A stretch of 64,000 nucleotides of DNA, from contig OY970171.1 in NCBI GenBank assembly GCA_963707575.1, forward strand, positions 1,984,001 to 2,048,000, written 5' to 3'. A program made the position numbers and the translations under genes. Below, piece after piece: positions 50,284-57,604 of this stretch. Origin of the DNA: Gaiellasilicea sp963707575 (lineage in GTDB: Bacteria; Actinomycetota; Thermoleophilia; Gaiellales; Gaiellaceae). Position 1 is the stretch's first letter, and the number at the start of each line of letters is the position of its first letter. The notes under the pieces are model-generated. The model did not search any database. It had not been told where the DNA came from and was given only the letters and a program-made list of their open reading frames with translations.

Positions 50284-50892
50284 TTGGAGCTCGCCGACCT
50301 CCTGAAGCAGCGGCGGATGGTGCGTCACTACCGGCCCGATCCGGTTCCGCGCGAGACGATCGAGCGCGTCGTGTCGGTGGTGCGGAAGGCGCCGAGCGGC
50401 GGCTTCAGCCAGGGTCATCGGCTCGTCGTCGTCACCGAGCCGGAGACGCGGCGGGAGCTCGCGCGGCTGGCCGGTGAGGAGGAGTACGTCGCGCTCGGGC
50501 TGGAGCCCTGGATCTCAGTGGCGCCCGTCCACGTCTTCGTGGGCACGCGCGAGGAGAGCTACCACGAGCGCTACCGACAGCCCGACAAGCTGCGGGACGG
50601 CGAGGAGATCGGCTGGCCTGCCCCGTACTGGTACGTCGACGCCGGCGCCGCGTTCATGCTGATCCAGCTCGCCGCGCTCGACGAGGGCCTGGCGACCGGG
50701 GTCTTCGGCGTCCTGCCCGCGCAGGTTCCTGTGGTGAAGCAGCTGCTCGGCGTGCCGGACGACGTCCATTTCGTCTGCGTGCTGACGATCGGCCGGCCCG
50801 CGCCGAACCCGCGCGAGAGCGACCAGATCTCGAGGCTCAGCCAGCGGCGACTCCCGCTCGACGAGCTCGTCCGCTGGGAGCGCTGGGGGTGA
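50284..50892 (+). CDS. nitroreductase family protein
   Basis: A 202-residue FMN-dependent nitroreductase-fold protein. It begins ELADLLKQRRMVRHYRPDPV with the FMN phosphate-binding Arg residues and has RKAPSGGFSQGHRLVVV and DAGAAFMLIQLAALDEGLATG. It probably reduces nitro groups or quinones with NAD(P)H. The start is TTG. The next gene's GTG overlaps its stop, so it is paired with a PLP enzyme; the paired role is unknown. Confidence 0.85.
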   Translation: MELADLLKQRRMVRHYRPDPVPRETIERVVSVVRKAPSGGFSQGHRLVVVTEPETRRELARLAGEEEYVALGLEPWISVAPVHVFVGTREESYHERYRQPDKLRDGEEIGWPAPYWYVDAGAAFMLIQLAALDEGLATGVFGVLPAQVPVVKQLLGVPDDVHFVCVLTIGRPAPNPRESDQISRLSQRRLPLDELVRWERWG

Positions 50893-52043
50893 AGGAGCTC
50901 GCGGAGTACCGCGCCGAGTTCCCGATCCTCGAGCACACCACCTACCTGATCAACCACTCGCTCGGAGCGATGCCCGCGCGCGTGGAGACGCAGGTCGCCG
51001 AGTACGCCCGCGCCTGGCGCGAGCGCGGCGTGCGGGCGTGGGCAGAGGGCTGGTGGGAGCTGCCCCTGACCGTGGGCGACCAAGTCGGCCGGATCGTCGG
51101 CGCGCCGGCAGGGACGACGGTCATGCACCAGAACGTCGCGGTCGCGGAGGCGGTCGTCCTCTCCTGCTTCCGACCCGAGCCGCCGCGGAACCGCGTCGTC
51201 TACGAGCGCGGCAACTTCCCGTCCGTGCGTTACCTCTACCAGTCGCGACCCGAGCTCGAGATCGTGGTGTGCGAGGACGACGGCGCGATCGTGGACGCGA
51301 TCGACGAGCGCACGTTGCTCGTCCCCATCAGCCACGTGCTCTTCAAGTCCGGCGAGATCCAGGACGTGCGCGCGATCGTGCGGCGCGCGCACGAGGCCGG
51401 CGCGCACGTCGTGCTCGACGCGTACCAGTCGGCCGGAATCGTGCCGCTCGACGTGACCGAGCTCGGGGTCGACTTCGCGGTCGGCGGCTCGGTCAAGTGG
51501 CTCTGCGGTGGCCCCGGGAACGGCTGGCTCTACGTCCGCCCCGACCTCGCCCCTCAGCTCGAGCCGAACGTCACCGGCTGGCAGGCGCATGCAGCGCCGT
51601 TCGCGTTCGAGGAGGAGCTGCGCTACGCGGACGGCTCGGCCCGCTTCCTCACCGGGACGCCGAACGTGCCCGCGCTCTACGCGGGCACCGCCGGCTACGA
51701 CCTGATCGAGGAAGTCGGCGTTGCGCGGATTCGCGAGTCCTCGCTGCGCCAGACCGACCTGCTGATCGAGCTGGCGGGCGCAGCCGGCTTCGAGATCAGG
51801 AGCCCGCTCGACCGCGCGCGGCGCGGCGGCACCGTCACCGTGCACGTTCCCGAGTTCGCTGCCGTACACCGCGAGCTGGGCGCGCGCGAGATCGTCTGCG
51901 ACTTCCGCCCAGGAGCGGGGATCCGGATCGGGCCGCACTTCTTCAACTCGGACGAGGAGCTGCGCCACGTGATCGCCCAGATCGCCGAGATCCTCGAGAC
52001 GGGCGCGTACGAGCGCCATCTCGGCGCGGTCGCGCGGCACTGA
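50889..52043 (+). CDS. class V aminotransferase, kynureninase-like
   Basis: A 384-residue PLP enzyme of fold type I. The Schiff-base Lys is in FAVGGSVKWLCGGPGNGWLY, and the conserved Asp in HVVLDAYQSAGIVPLD binds the pyridine nitrogen. The pattern GSVKWLCGGPG is close to kynureninases, which make anthranilate from kynurenine, but no other kynurenine genes are present, so a different beta-eliminating activity is possible. It overlaps the nitroreductase gene by four bases. A strong hairpin follows the stop. Confidence 0.82.
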   Translation: MKELAEYRAEFPILEHTTYLINHSLGAMPARVETQVAEYARAWRERGVRAWAEGWWELPLTVGDQVGRIVGAPAGTTVMHQNVAVAEAVVLSCFRPEPPRNRVVYERGNFPSVRYLYQSRPELEIVVCEDDGAIVDAIDERTLLVPISHVLFKSGEIQDVRAIVRRAHEAGAHVVLDAYQSAGIVPLDVTELGVDFAVGGSVKWLCGGPGNGWLYVRPDLAPQLEPNVTGWQAHAAPFAFEEELRYADGSARFLTGTPNVPALYAGTAGYDLIEEVGVARIRESSLRQTDLLIELAGAAGFEIRSPLDRARRGGTVTVHVPEFAAVHRELGAREIVCDFRPGAGIRIGPHFFNSDEELRHVIAQIAEILETGAYERHLGAVARH

Positions 52044-52051
52044 ACGAGAAA

Positions 52052-52081
52052 GGGCGCCGCGGGGAAATCCCCGCGACGCCC
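52052..52081. terminator. bidirectional-looking stem-loop
   Basis: GGGCG-C-CGCGGGG, loop AAAT, CCCCGCG-A-CGCCC: twelve pairs and one mismatch. It lies between the convergent kynureninase-like and infA genes. There is no clear T-tract on either side. Confidence 0.6.
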
Positions 52082-52105
52082 CTGGTGTCCTGCTGCGGTC
52101 GGCGC

Positions 52106-52327
52106 CTACCGGTGTCGGTAGACGATCCGGCCGCGAGTCAGGTCGTAGGGCGAGAGCTCGACCTTGATGCGATCTCCCGGAAAGACCTTGATCCGGTAGC
52201 GGCGCATCTTCCCGGCTGTGTAGCCGAGGGTCTCGTGGCCGTTGTCGAGGGCGATCCGGAACATGCCGCTCCGAAACGCCTCTACGACCTCGCCCTCGAG
52301 CTCGATCTTCTCTTCCTTTTCGGCGAT
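52106..52327 (-). CDS. infA: translation initiation factor IF-1, with an apparent AUC start
   Basis: An OB-fold factor of 73 residues: EEKIELEGEVVEAFRSGMFR, then NGHETLGYTAGKMRRYRIKV and FPGDRIKVELSPYDLTRGRI. It occupies the ribosomal A site during initiation. No ATG, GTG or TTG occurs in frame between the upstream csp stop and the conserved domain. The codon at the expected position is ATC at 52327, with GGAGG ending five bases before it; starting there gives MAEKEEKIELEG, which fits IF-1. A downstream in-frame ATG would remove about 20 essential residues. A sequencing error is the alternative. Confidence 0.85.
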   Translation of the reverse strand: MAEKEEKIELEGEVVEAFRSGMFRIALDNGHETLGYTAGKMRRYRIKVFPGDRIKVELSPYDLTRGRIVYRHR

Positions 52328-52337
52328 GATTGCCTCC

Positions 52338-52544
52338 CTACGCGGTCGGGACGACGTTGAACGCCTCCGGACCCTTCTGACCCTCACGGGCCTCGAACTC
52401 GACCTTCGCTCCCTCGGTGAGCGACTTGAAGCCGTCTCCGCCGATGCCGGAGTGATGGACGAACAGATCCTTGCCGCCGTCCTCCGGTGCGATGAAGCCG
52501 TAGCCCTTCGCATCGTCGAACCACTTCACGGTTCCTGCTGCCAT
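52338..52544 (-). CDS. cspA: cold-shock protein
   Basis: A 68-residue CSD protein. RNP1 and RNP2 motifs are KGYGFIAP and DLFVHHS. It begins AAGTVKWFDDAKGYGFIAPE and ends EAFNVVPTA. It binds single-stranded RNA as a chaperone. The ATG has a perfect AAGGAGG nine bases upstream. Only ten bases separate its stop from the infA start, so infA may depend on csp translation. The 5' leader can fold over the Shine-Dalgarno. Confidence 0.96.
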   Translation of the reverse strand: MAAGTVKWFDDAKGYGFIAPEDGGKDLFVHHSGIGGDGFKSLTEGAKVEFEAREGQKGPEAFNVVPTA

Positions 52545-52551
52545 TGAATAA

Positions 52552-52589
52552 CACCTCCTTACCACTGATCACGAACGGTAAGAGAGGTG
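52552..52589 (-). promoter_or_regulatory. stem-loop that can hide the csp Shine-Dalgarno
   Basis: On the minus strand, CACCTC-T-CTTACC pairs with GGTAAG-GAGGTG: 12 bp with one bulged T and a 13-base loop. The 3' strand contains the whole AAGGAGG at 52554-52560. A short competing hairpin (GGTG with CACC at 52586-52599) uses part of the 5' strand. This could be an RNA thermosensor or other translational switch. Confidence 0.6.
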
Positions 52590-52629
52590 CTGAAACACCG
52601 CAGGTACGCGCTCTGATAACGCCCGTAGT

Positions 52630-53286
52630 CTAGCGTGAATCGGCCGCCGCCGCCGCGATACGCTCCAGCAGGGCACCGGCATAGGCGGGTGCGGTGGGCT
52701 CGTCCTCGTGCTGGAAGTAGGCGAAGACCTCGGCGCCGGACGCGAGCACGGGCACGAGCCGCGCCGCCAGGGCGTCCAGTTCGGCGTCGTCGTACGGCGG
52801 CTCGCGGAAGCGCAGGTAGCGGAAGGCGGCGTCCGCGTCCCAGTCGCCGACGCGCACGGCAGGGCGAACGTCGACCTCGTCCCAGCTCGGATCGCGCAGG
52901 TCGAGCGCCAGCCGCAGGCCGGTCGAGCCGAGCAGCAGCGCGAGCAGCCCGTCGTCGCGCGGGCTCTCGACGACGACGCGCACCGGCCCGAGCCGGTCGT
53001 CGAGCCGGCTCACCCGCTCCTCGAAGGTGCCGAGCGAGCGGAGCGAGCGCTGCGGCAGCTTCGGCGCGAAGCTGAAGCCCGGCGGCGCCTGCGTCGCCCA
53101 GCGCGCGAATTGCTCCTCCGAGGGCAGCCGGTAGCCGGTCGTGTTCAGCTCCACCGTCCGGAAGCGCTCGGCGTAGAACCCGAGGAAGTCCTCGTTCGGG
53201 AGCCCGGCCGGGTAGAAGCCGGGTCGCCAGGCCGGATACGACCAGCCCGACGTTCCGACCGACAGGAGGTCCACAATGGAGGTCAT
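52630..53286 (-). CDS. DUF72 (YecE) family protein
   Basis: A 218-residue TIM-barrel-like DUF72 protein. Signature parts are VGTSGWSYPAW near the start, FYAERFRTVELNTTGYRLPS, FSFAPKLPQRS, and VFAYFQHEDEPTAPAYA near the end. Function is unknown. The ATG at 53286 overlaps the 5' end of the divergent thyX by eleven bases; a GTG at 53274 (VDLLSVGTSGWSY) would avoid overlap. Neither has an obvious Shine-Dalgarno. Confidence 0.82.
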   Translation of the reverse strand: MTSIVDLLSVGTSGWSYPAWRPGFYPAGLPNEDFLGFYAERFRTVELNTTGYRLPSEEQFARWATQAPPGFSFAPKLPQRSLRSLGTFEERVSRLDDRLGPVRVVVESPRDDGLLALLLGSTGLRLALDLRDPSWDEVDVRPAVRVGDWDADAAFRYLRFREPPYDDAELDALAARLVPVLASGAEVFAYFQHEDEPTAPAYAGALLERIAAAAADSR

Positions 53287-53995
53287 GACGCCAGTAGTAC
53301 AAGAGACCGCCTTGCCGGATACGGTGGTCCAAGTGCTGGACAAGGGGTTCGTGGCGCTCGACGGCGCCCTGGCCTCCGACCTCGCGGTCGTGAACGGCGC
53401 CCGCGTGTCGTTCAACCAGGAGTCCGACGAGATGGGCGAGCGGGACGAGGGCCTGATCCGCTTCCTGATCCGCGAGCGCCACGGGAGCCCGTTCGAGCAC
53501 GGCTACTTCCGCTTCCTCGTCAAGGCGCCGCTCTTCGTCGTCCGCGAGCACCACCGTCACCGAGCGGGCCACAGCTACAACGAGTGGAGCGGCCGCTACT
53601 CGAAGATGGAGGCGGAGTTCTACGTCCCGGACAACGTGCGCACCCAGGTCGGCAAGCCGGGCGCGTACAGCTTCGAGCCGGTCGACGAGGAGACGCGCGA
53701 GGCGGTGCGGCGCGAGATCGAGGAGAACGGCGAGCGCGCGTTCGAGGCCTACGAGCGGATGCTCGACCAGGGCGTCGCCAAGGAGGTCGCGCGGGCGGTG
53801 CTGCCGCTCTCGACCTACACGAAGTACTACTGGAGCTGCAACCCGCGCAGCCTGATGCACTTCTGCGGCCTGCGGAACCACGAGAGCGCGCAGTTCGAGA
53901 TCCGCGAGTTCGCCGCCGCGGCGGAGTCGTTCCTCGAGCGGCTGATGCCCGTCACGCACGCCGCCTTCGTGGCAAACGACCGCACCGCGCCGTAA
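53276..53995 (+). CDS. thyX: flavin-dependent thymidylate synthase
   Basis: A 239-residue FAD enzyme that methylates dUMP using methylene-tetrahydrofolate and NADPH. The ThyX motif R94-H-R96-x3-S100-x-N102-E103-x-S105-x-R107-Y108 is intact (HRHRAGHSYNEWSGRYS). AGGAGGT precedes the ATG at 53276. No thyA is seen. A three-hairpin repeat starts immediately after its stop. Confidence 0.95.
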   Translation: MEVMTPVVQETALPDTVVQVLDKGFVALDGALASDLAVVNGARVSFNQESDEMGERDEGLIRFLIRERHGSPFEHGYFRFLVKAPLFVVREHHRHRAGHSYNEWSGRYSKMEAEFYVPDNVRTQVGKPGAYSFEPVDEETREAVRREIEENGERAFEAYERMLDQGVAKEVARAVLPLSTYTKYYWSCNPRSLMHFCGLRNHESAQFEIREFAAAAESFLERLMPVTHAAFVANDRTAP

Positions 53996-54097
53996 CCGCC
54001 CGCAGCGAGCCCGGGCAGAGCCCGGGCTCGCCCGATAGTCAAGAGCTGCGTGGCATGGACAGGCCATGCCACGGCCCAAAGGGCCGCTTCGCGGCCC
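53996..54097 (+). repeat. three-hairpin intergenic element, copy 2
   Basis: It follows the thyX stop directly. Order: GCCCGCAGCGAGC (53998-54010), hairpin A (54005-54031, arms GCGAGCCCGGG/CCCGGGCTCGC, 11 bp), 14-mer GTCAAGAGCTGCGT (54038-54051), hairpin B (54050-54072, GTGGCATGG/CCATGCCAC), hairpin C (54081-54097, GGGCCGC/GCGGCCC with a TTC loop). Order, orientation relative to the stop codon and the 14-mer match copy 1. Confidence 0.7.
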
Positions 54098-54124
54098 GAC
54101 CACGACCGACAAGCAACGCTTGGC

Positions 54125-54703
54125 TCAGGTCGTCAGCAGCGGGTCTTCCGACTCGCCGCGGGTGACGATCCAGCCGTCGTAGCCGCGGAGGCCGTACGGG
54201 ACGCTCAGCGTGACTTCGGTCACGTCGCCGTCGACCACGAAGCGGCCGCACGGCGCGACGAGCTCGCCGTCCTTGGTCAGCCAGAGCTCGTAGTAATCGC
54301 GCCGGTCCACGCTGGGCTCCAGGCCTCGCACCCGCACGAGCATGGGCCAGTTGCCCGCGGTGTCCTGAGCCAGGAGCTCGATCGTCCCGCGCGCAGCGCT
54401 CACGTCGCCCACGCCGGTCATCGTGAGCACCCGCTCGACCGTGGGCTCAGCCGCACGGCTGCCGACGAGATACCCCGTGCCGAAGACGGCGAGGCCCAAC
54501 GCCGCCGCGATCAGGGCGAGCGTCGTGCGTCGCCGCCGGGGCAGCAGCCGGACCGGCTCCTCGCGCGGCGGTGCCTGCAGCTCGGGCGCCACCTCGGGCG
54601 GTGGCCCGACGGTGAGGAGGAGCTCATGGACGCGGCGCAGGCGCTCGCGCTCGGCGGCCGGAAGGTCGGCGCCGCCGACGAGCTCGTCGAAGCCTTCCTT
54701 CAC
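54125..54703 (-). CDS. anti-sigma factor, RskA-type
   Basis: A 192-residue membrane protein. The N-terminal ~45 residues should grip the sigma factor, one helix crosses the membrane at about 61-80 (TLALIAAALGLAVFGTGYLV), and the outer part is an RskA domain (RGLEPSVDRRDYYELWLTKD, then RGYDGWIVTRGESEDP). It would hold the ECF sigma factor until cleaved. The GTG overlaps the sigma gene stop (GTGA), the usual arrangement. Confidence 0.87.
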   Translation of the reverse strand: MKEGFDELVGGADLPAAERERLRRVHELLLTVGPPPEVAPELQAPPREEPVRLLPRRRRTTLALIAAALGLAVFGTGYLVGSRAAEPTVERVLTMTGVGDVSAARGTIELLAQDTAGNWPMLVRVRGLEPSVDRRDYYELWLTKDGELVAPCGRFVVDGDVTEVTLSVPYGLRGYDGWIVTRGESEDPLLTT

Positions 54704-55254
54704 CGGAGCTCCCCCTCCAGCAGGTCGGCCAGGCGTGCCAGGCCGCTGCGAGTGCGTGTCTTCACCGTGCCGAGGGGCACGCTCAGGAACTCCGCGATCT
54801 CACTCTGAGACTGCTCGCCCCAGTATGCGAGCTCGATCACCCGGCGCTCATTCTCGGGCAGCTCCTCGATGGCGCGGTGGACGCGCCAGGCGAGCCACGC
54901 CACCTCGGCCCGCTCGTCGGGGCCGACGTCGTTGGCGGGGGTCTCCGGCACGTCGGCCGGCGGCTCCGGCCGGCGGCGCGCGCCGTCGACGATCGCATTT
55001 CTGGCGACCGTGTAGAGCCAGGCCGCGCCGGGGCCGCGCTCGGGGTCGTAGCTCGCGGCTGAGCGCCAAACGGCGGCGAAGGCGTCCTGGAGCGCGTCCT
55101 CGGCGCGGCCGCGGTCGCCGAGCCGGCGCAGAGCCAGCCCGAGCAGGGGGCGCGTGTACCGCCGGTACAGCTCGTCGAACGCGTCCCGATCACGGTCGGC
55201 GACGCGCTGGATCAATTCCCCGTCGGTGAGCTCCGCGTTGGTCACCTCGAACAC
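54700..55254 (-). CDS. ECF RNA polymerase sigma factor, SigK-like
   Basis: A 184-residue group 4 sigma factor. Region 2 is DRDAFDELYRRYTRPLLGLA with DALQDAFAAVWRSA and GAAWLYTVARNAIVD. Region 4 is LPENERRVIELAYWGEQSQS and EIAEFLSVPLGTVKTRTRSG. I prefer the GTG at 55254, which has AAGGGGAA upstream, over one 20 codons earlier. It pairs with the downstream anti-sigma gene. Its regulon is unknown; the neighbouring cupredoxin-like and superoxide dismutase genes are plausible but unproven targets. Confidence 0.9.
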   Translation of the reverse strand: MFEVTNAELTDGELIQRVADRDRDAFDELYRRYTRPLLGLALRRLGDRGRAEDALQDAFAAVWRSAASYDPERGPGAAWLYTVARNAIVDGARRRPEPPADVPETPANDVGPDERAEVAWLAWRVHRAIEELPENERRVIELAYWGEQSQSEIAEFLSVPLGTVKTRTRSGLARLADLLEGELR

Positions 55255-55323
55255 GGCGTTCCCCTTCCGCGTCTCGGAGAACCTCGGTCCAGGTGGAGCC
55301 AGCGCCGCAACCATGTGCCCGAA

Positions 55324-55998
55324 CTACGCATCGGCGCGACCCCCGGTTTGCAGCAGCCTGCCGCCGTCGACGACGATCGTGCTGCCGGTGACGAAGTCGG
55401 CGCCGGCGAGGTAGACGATCGCGGCGGCCACGTCCTTCGGGCTGCCGACCCGCCCGAGGGACGTCTCTGCTGCGCGCCGCTCCTCCTGTCCGGGCTCCAC
55501 GGCGACCGGCCCAGGGGCGACGCCGCACACGCGCACGTCCGGCGCGAGCGCCCGCGCGAGGGCGCGGGTCAGCATCGCCTGTGCGGCCTTCGCGGCACAG
55601 TGGGCGGCGAACGAGGGCCAGGCCAGGTAGGAGGCCACGTCCTCGATCATGACGACGAGGCCGCGCCCCGAGCGCAGATGCGGCGCCGCCGCCTGCGTGA
55701 CGAAGAAGCTGCCTTTCACGGTTGCGCCGAGCGCTGCGTCGACGTCGGCCTCCGTCACATCCTCGAAGGGCTTGGGCGTGAAGCCTGCCGACGCGCCGTT
55801 GACGACGACGTCCAGCCCGCCCAGCTCCCCCGCCGCCCGCTCCACGAGCGCCCGCGCGTCGTCGCGGCGAGACACGTCGCCGTCGCGACTCCCGGCCGCG
55901 ACGACCCGCCAGCCCTGGGCGCGCAGCTCCTCGACGACGCCTGCGCCGAGCTTCCCGGTGCCGCCCGTGACGAGTGCGCGTGTACGGACTTCGTTAAT
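55324..55998 (-). CDS. SDR-family oxidoreductase, start codon unclear
   Basis: A Rossmann-fold short-chain dehydrogenase. The cofactor loop VTGGTGKLGAGVVEELRAQG and the end GADFVTGSTIVVDGGRLLQ are both present. The classical Tyr is replaced in SFAAHCAAKAAQAM (H-C-A-A-K), so catalytic competence is doubtful. The first conventional start in frame (GTG at 55875) lies after the cofactor loop and would delete it. The only near start before the loop is ATT at 55998, giving a 224-residue product. ATT initiation, an error upstream or decay are all possible. Confidence 0.65.
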   Translation of the reverse strand: MNEVRTRALVTGGTGKLGAGVVEELRAQGWRVVAAGSRDGDVSRRDDARALVERAAGELGGLDVVVNGASAGFTPKPFEDVTEADVDAALGATVKGSFFVTQAAAPHLRSGRGLVVMIEDVASYLAWPSFAAHCAAKAAQAMLTRALARALAPDVRVCGVAPGPVAVEPGQEERRAAETSLGRVGSPKDVAAAIVYLAGADFVTGSTIVVDGGRLLQTGGRADA

Positions 55999-56048
55999 TT
56001 GCCCGCCGATCGGGTGTTCGGCGCCGACCTGGGTGGAAAGCTCCCCAC

Positions 56049-56912
56049 ATGCGACGCATTCTGATCGTTCTCACACTCGCCGCGGCGCTCACCACAGCGC
56101 CCGCCGCGCTCGGCGCGACGAAGACGGTCCAGGTCAAGCGAGCGGCCTTCGCGCCGGTGACGGTCAGCATCGTCGCGGGCGACACCATCCGCTGGAGGAA
56201 CGTCGACACCCGCAACCACCAGATCGTCTCGACCACCGGCACCTTCGCCTCTCCGGTGCTGGCGCCAAACCGGACGTATTCGTTCAAGTTCGAGTTCGCC
56301 GGCACCTACCGGTACCGGGACGCGCTCAATCCGAGCGTCACGGGGACGGTGCGCGTCGCCGGAGCGCCCCCGTCGGTGACGCTCGCGACCTCCGCGCCGC
56401 AGATCGGCTACGGCGCCAGGGTGACGCTCTCGGGCCAGGTGAACAGCAAGCGCGCCGGCGAGCAGGTGCAGATCGTCCAGCAGCCGTACGGCCAGCCGTC
56501 GCCGATCGTGCTCGCGACGGTCGTGACCGGGACGGACGGCACCTTCGGCTACACGGTCACACCGAAGATCCTCACGACCTTCCAGGCGCTCTGGAAGACG
56601 TCGAAGAGCCTCGTCATCACGACTGCAGTGGCGCCGACGATCTCGTTCGGGCGGATGAACGGTTTCGTCACGCGCGTCTACGCAGGACGCTCGATGGCCC
56701 GCAAGAGCGTGCAGCTGCAGCGCCGCACGGCGTTGGGGCAGTGGGTGACGATCAAGCGCGTGTTGCTCGACGCGAGCTCGCGAGCCCGCTTCGAAGCGAC
56801 GCTGCCCGTCGGCGTCTCCCGCCTGCGGATCGCGATGTCGGTCAATCAGGCCGGCGTCGGCTACCTCGCGGGCTTCAGCCGCGAGATCACCTACCGCCGC
56901 CGCGCCGAGTAG
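56049..56912 (+). CDS. exported cupredoxin-like protein without copper ligands
   Basis: A 287-residue exported protein. A signal peptide spans 1-22. Residues 25-105 have a plastocyanin-like fold (FAPVTVSIVAGDTIRWRNVD, with NHQIVS). The usual second copper loop, Cys-x2-His, reads YRYRDALNPSVTG, so Cys and His are missing. Two Ig-like modules follow (SVTLATSAPQIGYGARVTLS and SMARKSVQLQRRTALGQWV). It may be structural or surface-bound rather than electron carrying. The upstream gene is divergent. Confidence 0.72.
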   Translation: MRRILIVLTLAAALTTAPAALGATKTVQVKRAAFAPVTVSIVAGDTIRWRNVDTRNHQIVSTTGTFASPVLAPNRTYSFKFEFAGTYRYRDALNPSVTGTVRVAGAPPSVTLATSAPQIGYGARVTLSGQVNSKRAGEQVQIVQQPYGQPSPIVLATVVTGTDGTFGYTVTPKILTTFQALWKTSKSLVITTAVAPTISFGRMNGFVTRVYAGRSMARKSVQLQRRTALGQWVTIKRVLLDASSRARFEATLPVGVSRLRIAMSVNQAGVGYLAGFSREITYRRRAE

Positions 56913-56928
56913 AAAGCCGAGTCGTGCG

Positions 56929-57534
56929 CTAGCGCGCCTGCTCGAAGCGCTTCGCCACCTCGGGCCAGTTGACGACGTTCCACCAGGCGGCGAGGTAATC
57001 GGGGCGCCGGTTCTGGTAGTTGAGGTAGTAGGCGTGCTCCCACACGTCGATGCCGAGCAGCGGCACGTCGCTCTCGAGCACCGGGCTGTCCTGATTCGGC
57101 GTCGACTTGACCGCGAGGCCCGTCCCGTCCCAGACGAGCCAGGTCCAGCCGCTGCCGAAGCGCTTCACGCCGGCGTCGTTGACCGCCGTCTTCAGCCCGT
57201 CGGTGTCGCCCCAGAGGTCGTCGATCGCCGCCTTCAGCTCGCCCTCCGGTGCCCCGCCGCCGTCGGGGCTCATGATCGTCCAGAAGAGGCTGTGGTTGGC
57301 GTGGCCGCCGGCGTTGTTGCGGACCGCCGCCTGGATGTCCGAGGGCATGGCGTCGATGCTCGCGAGCACCGAATCCAGGCTTGCGTTCGCCCACTCAGTC
57401 CCCTCGAGCGCCTTGTTCGCGTTGTCGACGTAGGCCTGGTGGTGCTTGCCGTGGTGGATCTCCATCGTGCGCGCGTCGATGGTCGGCTCGAGCGCTGCGG
57501 GGTCGTACGGCAGGTCGGGGAGGGTGAACGGCAT
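56929..57534 (-). CDS. sodA: Fe/Mn superoxide dismutase
   Basis: A 201-residue enzyme that dismutates superoxide. Metal ligands are H27 (MEIHHGKHHQAYV), H81 (GGHANHSLFW), D163 and H167 (DVWEHAYYLNYQN). The NQDSP near 147-151 is typical of Mn-preferring or cambialistic members. AAGGAG precedes the ATG at 57534. A second superoxide dismutase gene runs the other way from a shared 70-base region. Confidence 0.95.
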   Translation of the reverse strand: MPFTLPDLPYDPAALEPTIDARTMEIHHGKHHQAYVDNANKALEGTEWANASLDSVLASIDAMPSDIQAAVRNNAGGHANHSLFWTIMSPDGGGAPEGELKAAIDDLWGDTDGLKTAVNDAGVKRFGSGWTWLVWDGTGLAVKSTPNQDSPVLESDVPLLGIDVWEHAYYLNYQNRRPDYLAAWWNVVNWPEVAKRFEQAR

Positions 57535-57553
57535 CGCGACTCCTTCATCTCGA

Positions 57554-57581
57554 CAACTGGGCGGAAGGATATGCTCCGCGC
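57554..57581. promoter_or_regulatory. shared AT-rich core between two divergent sod genes
   Basis: GGATATGCT gives TATGCT on the plus strand and, overlapping it, TATCCT on the minus strand, so both genes could use the same bases as -10. Leaders of about 20-30 bases with Shine-Dalgarno sequences follow on each side. No clear -35 is seen. Confidence 0.4.
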
Positions 57582-57604
57582 CGTTCCCGAGTCGGAGGTC
57601 CCGC

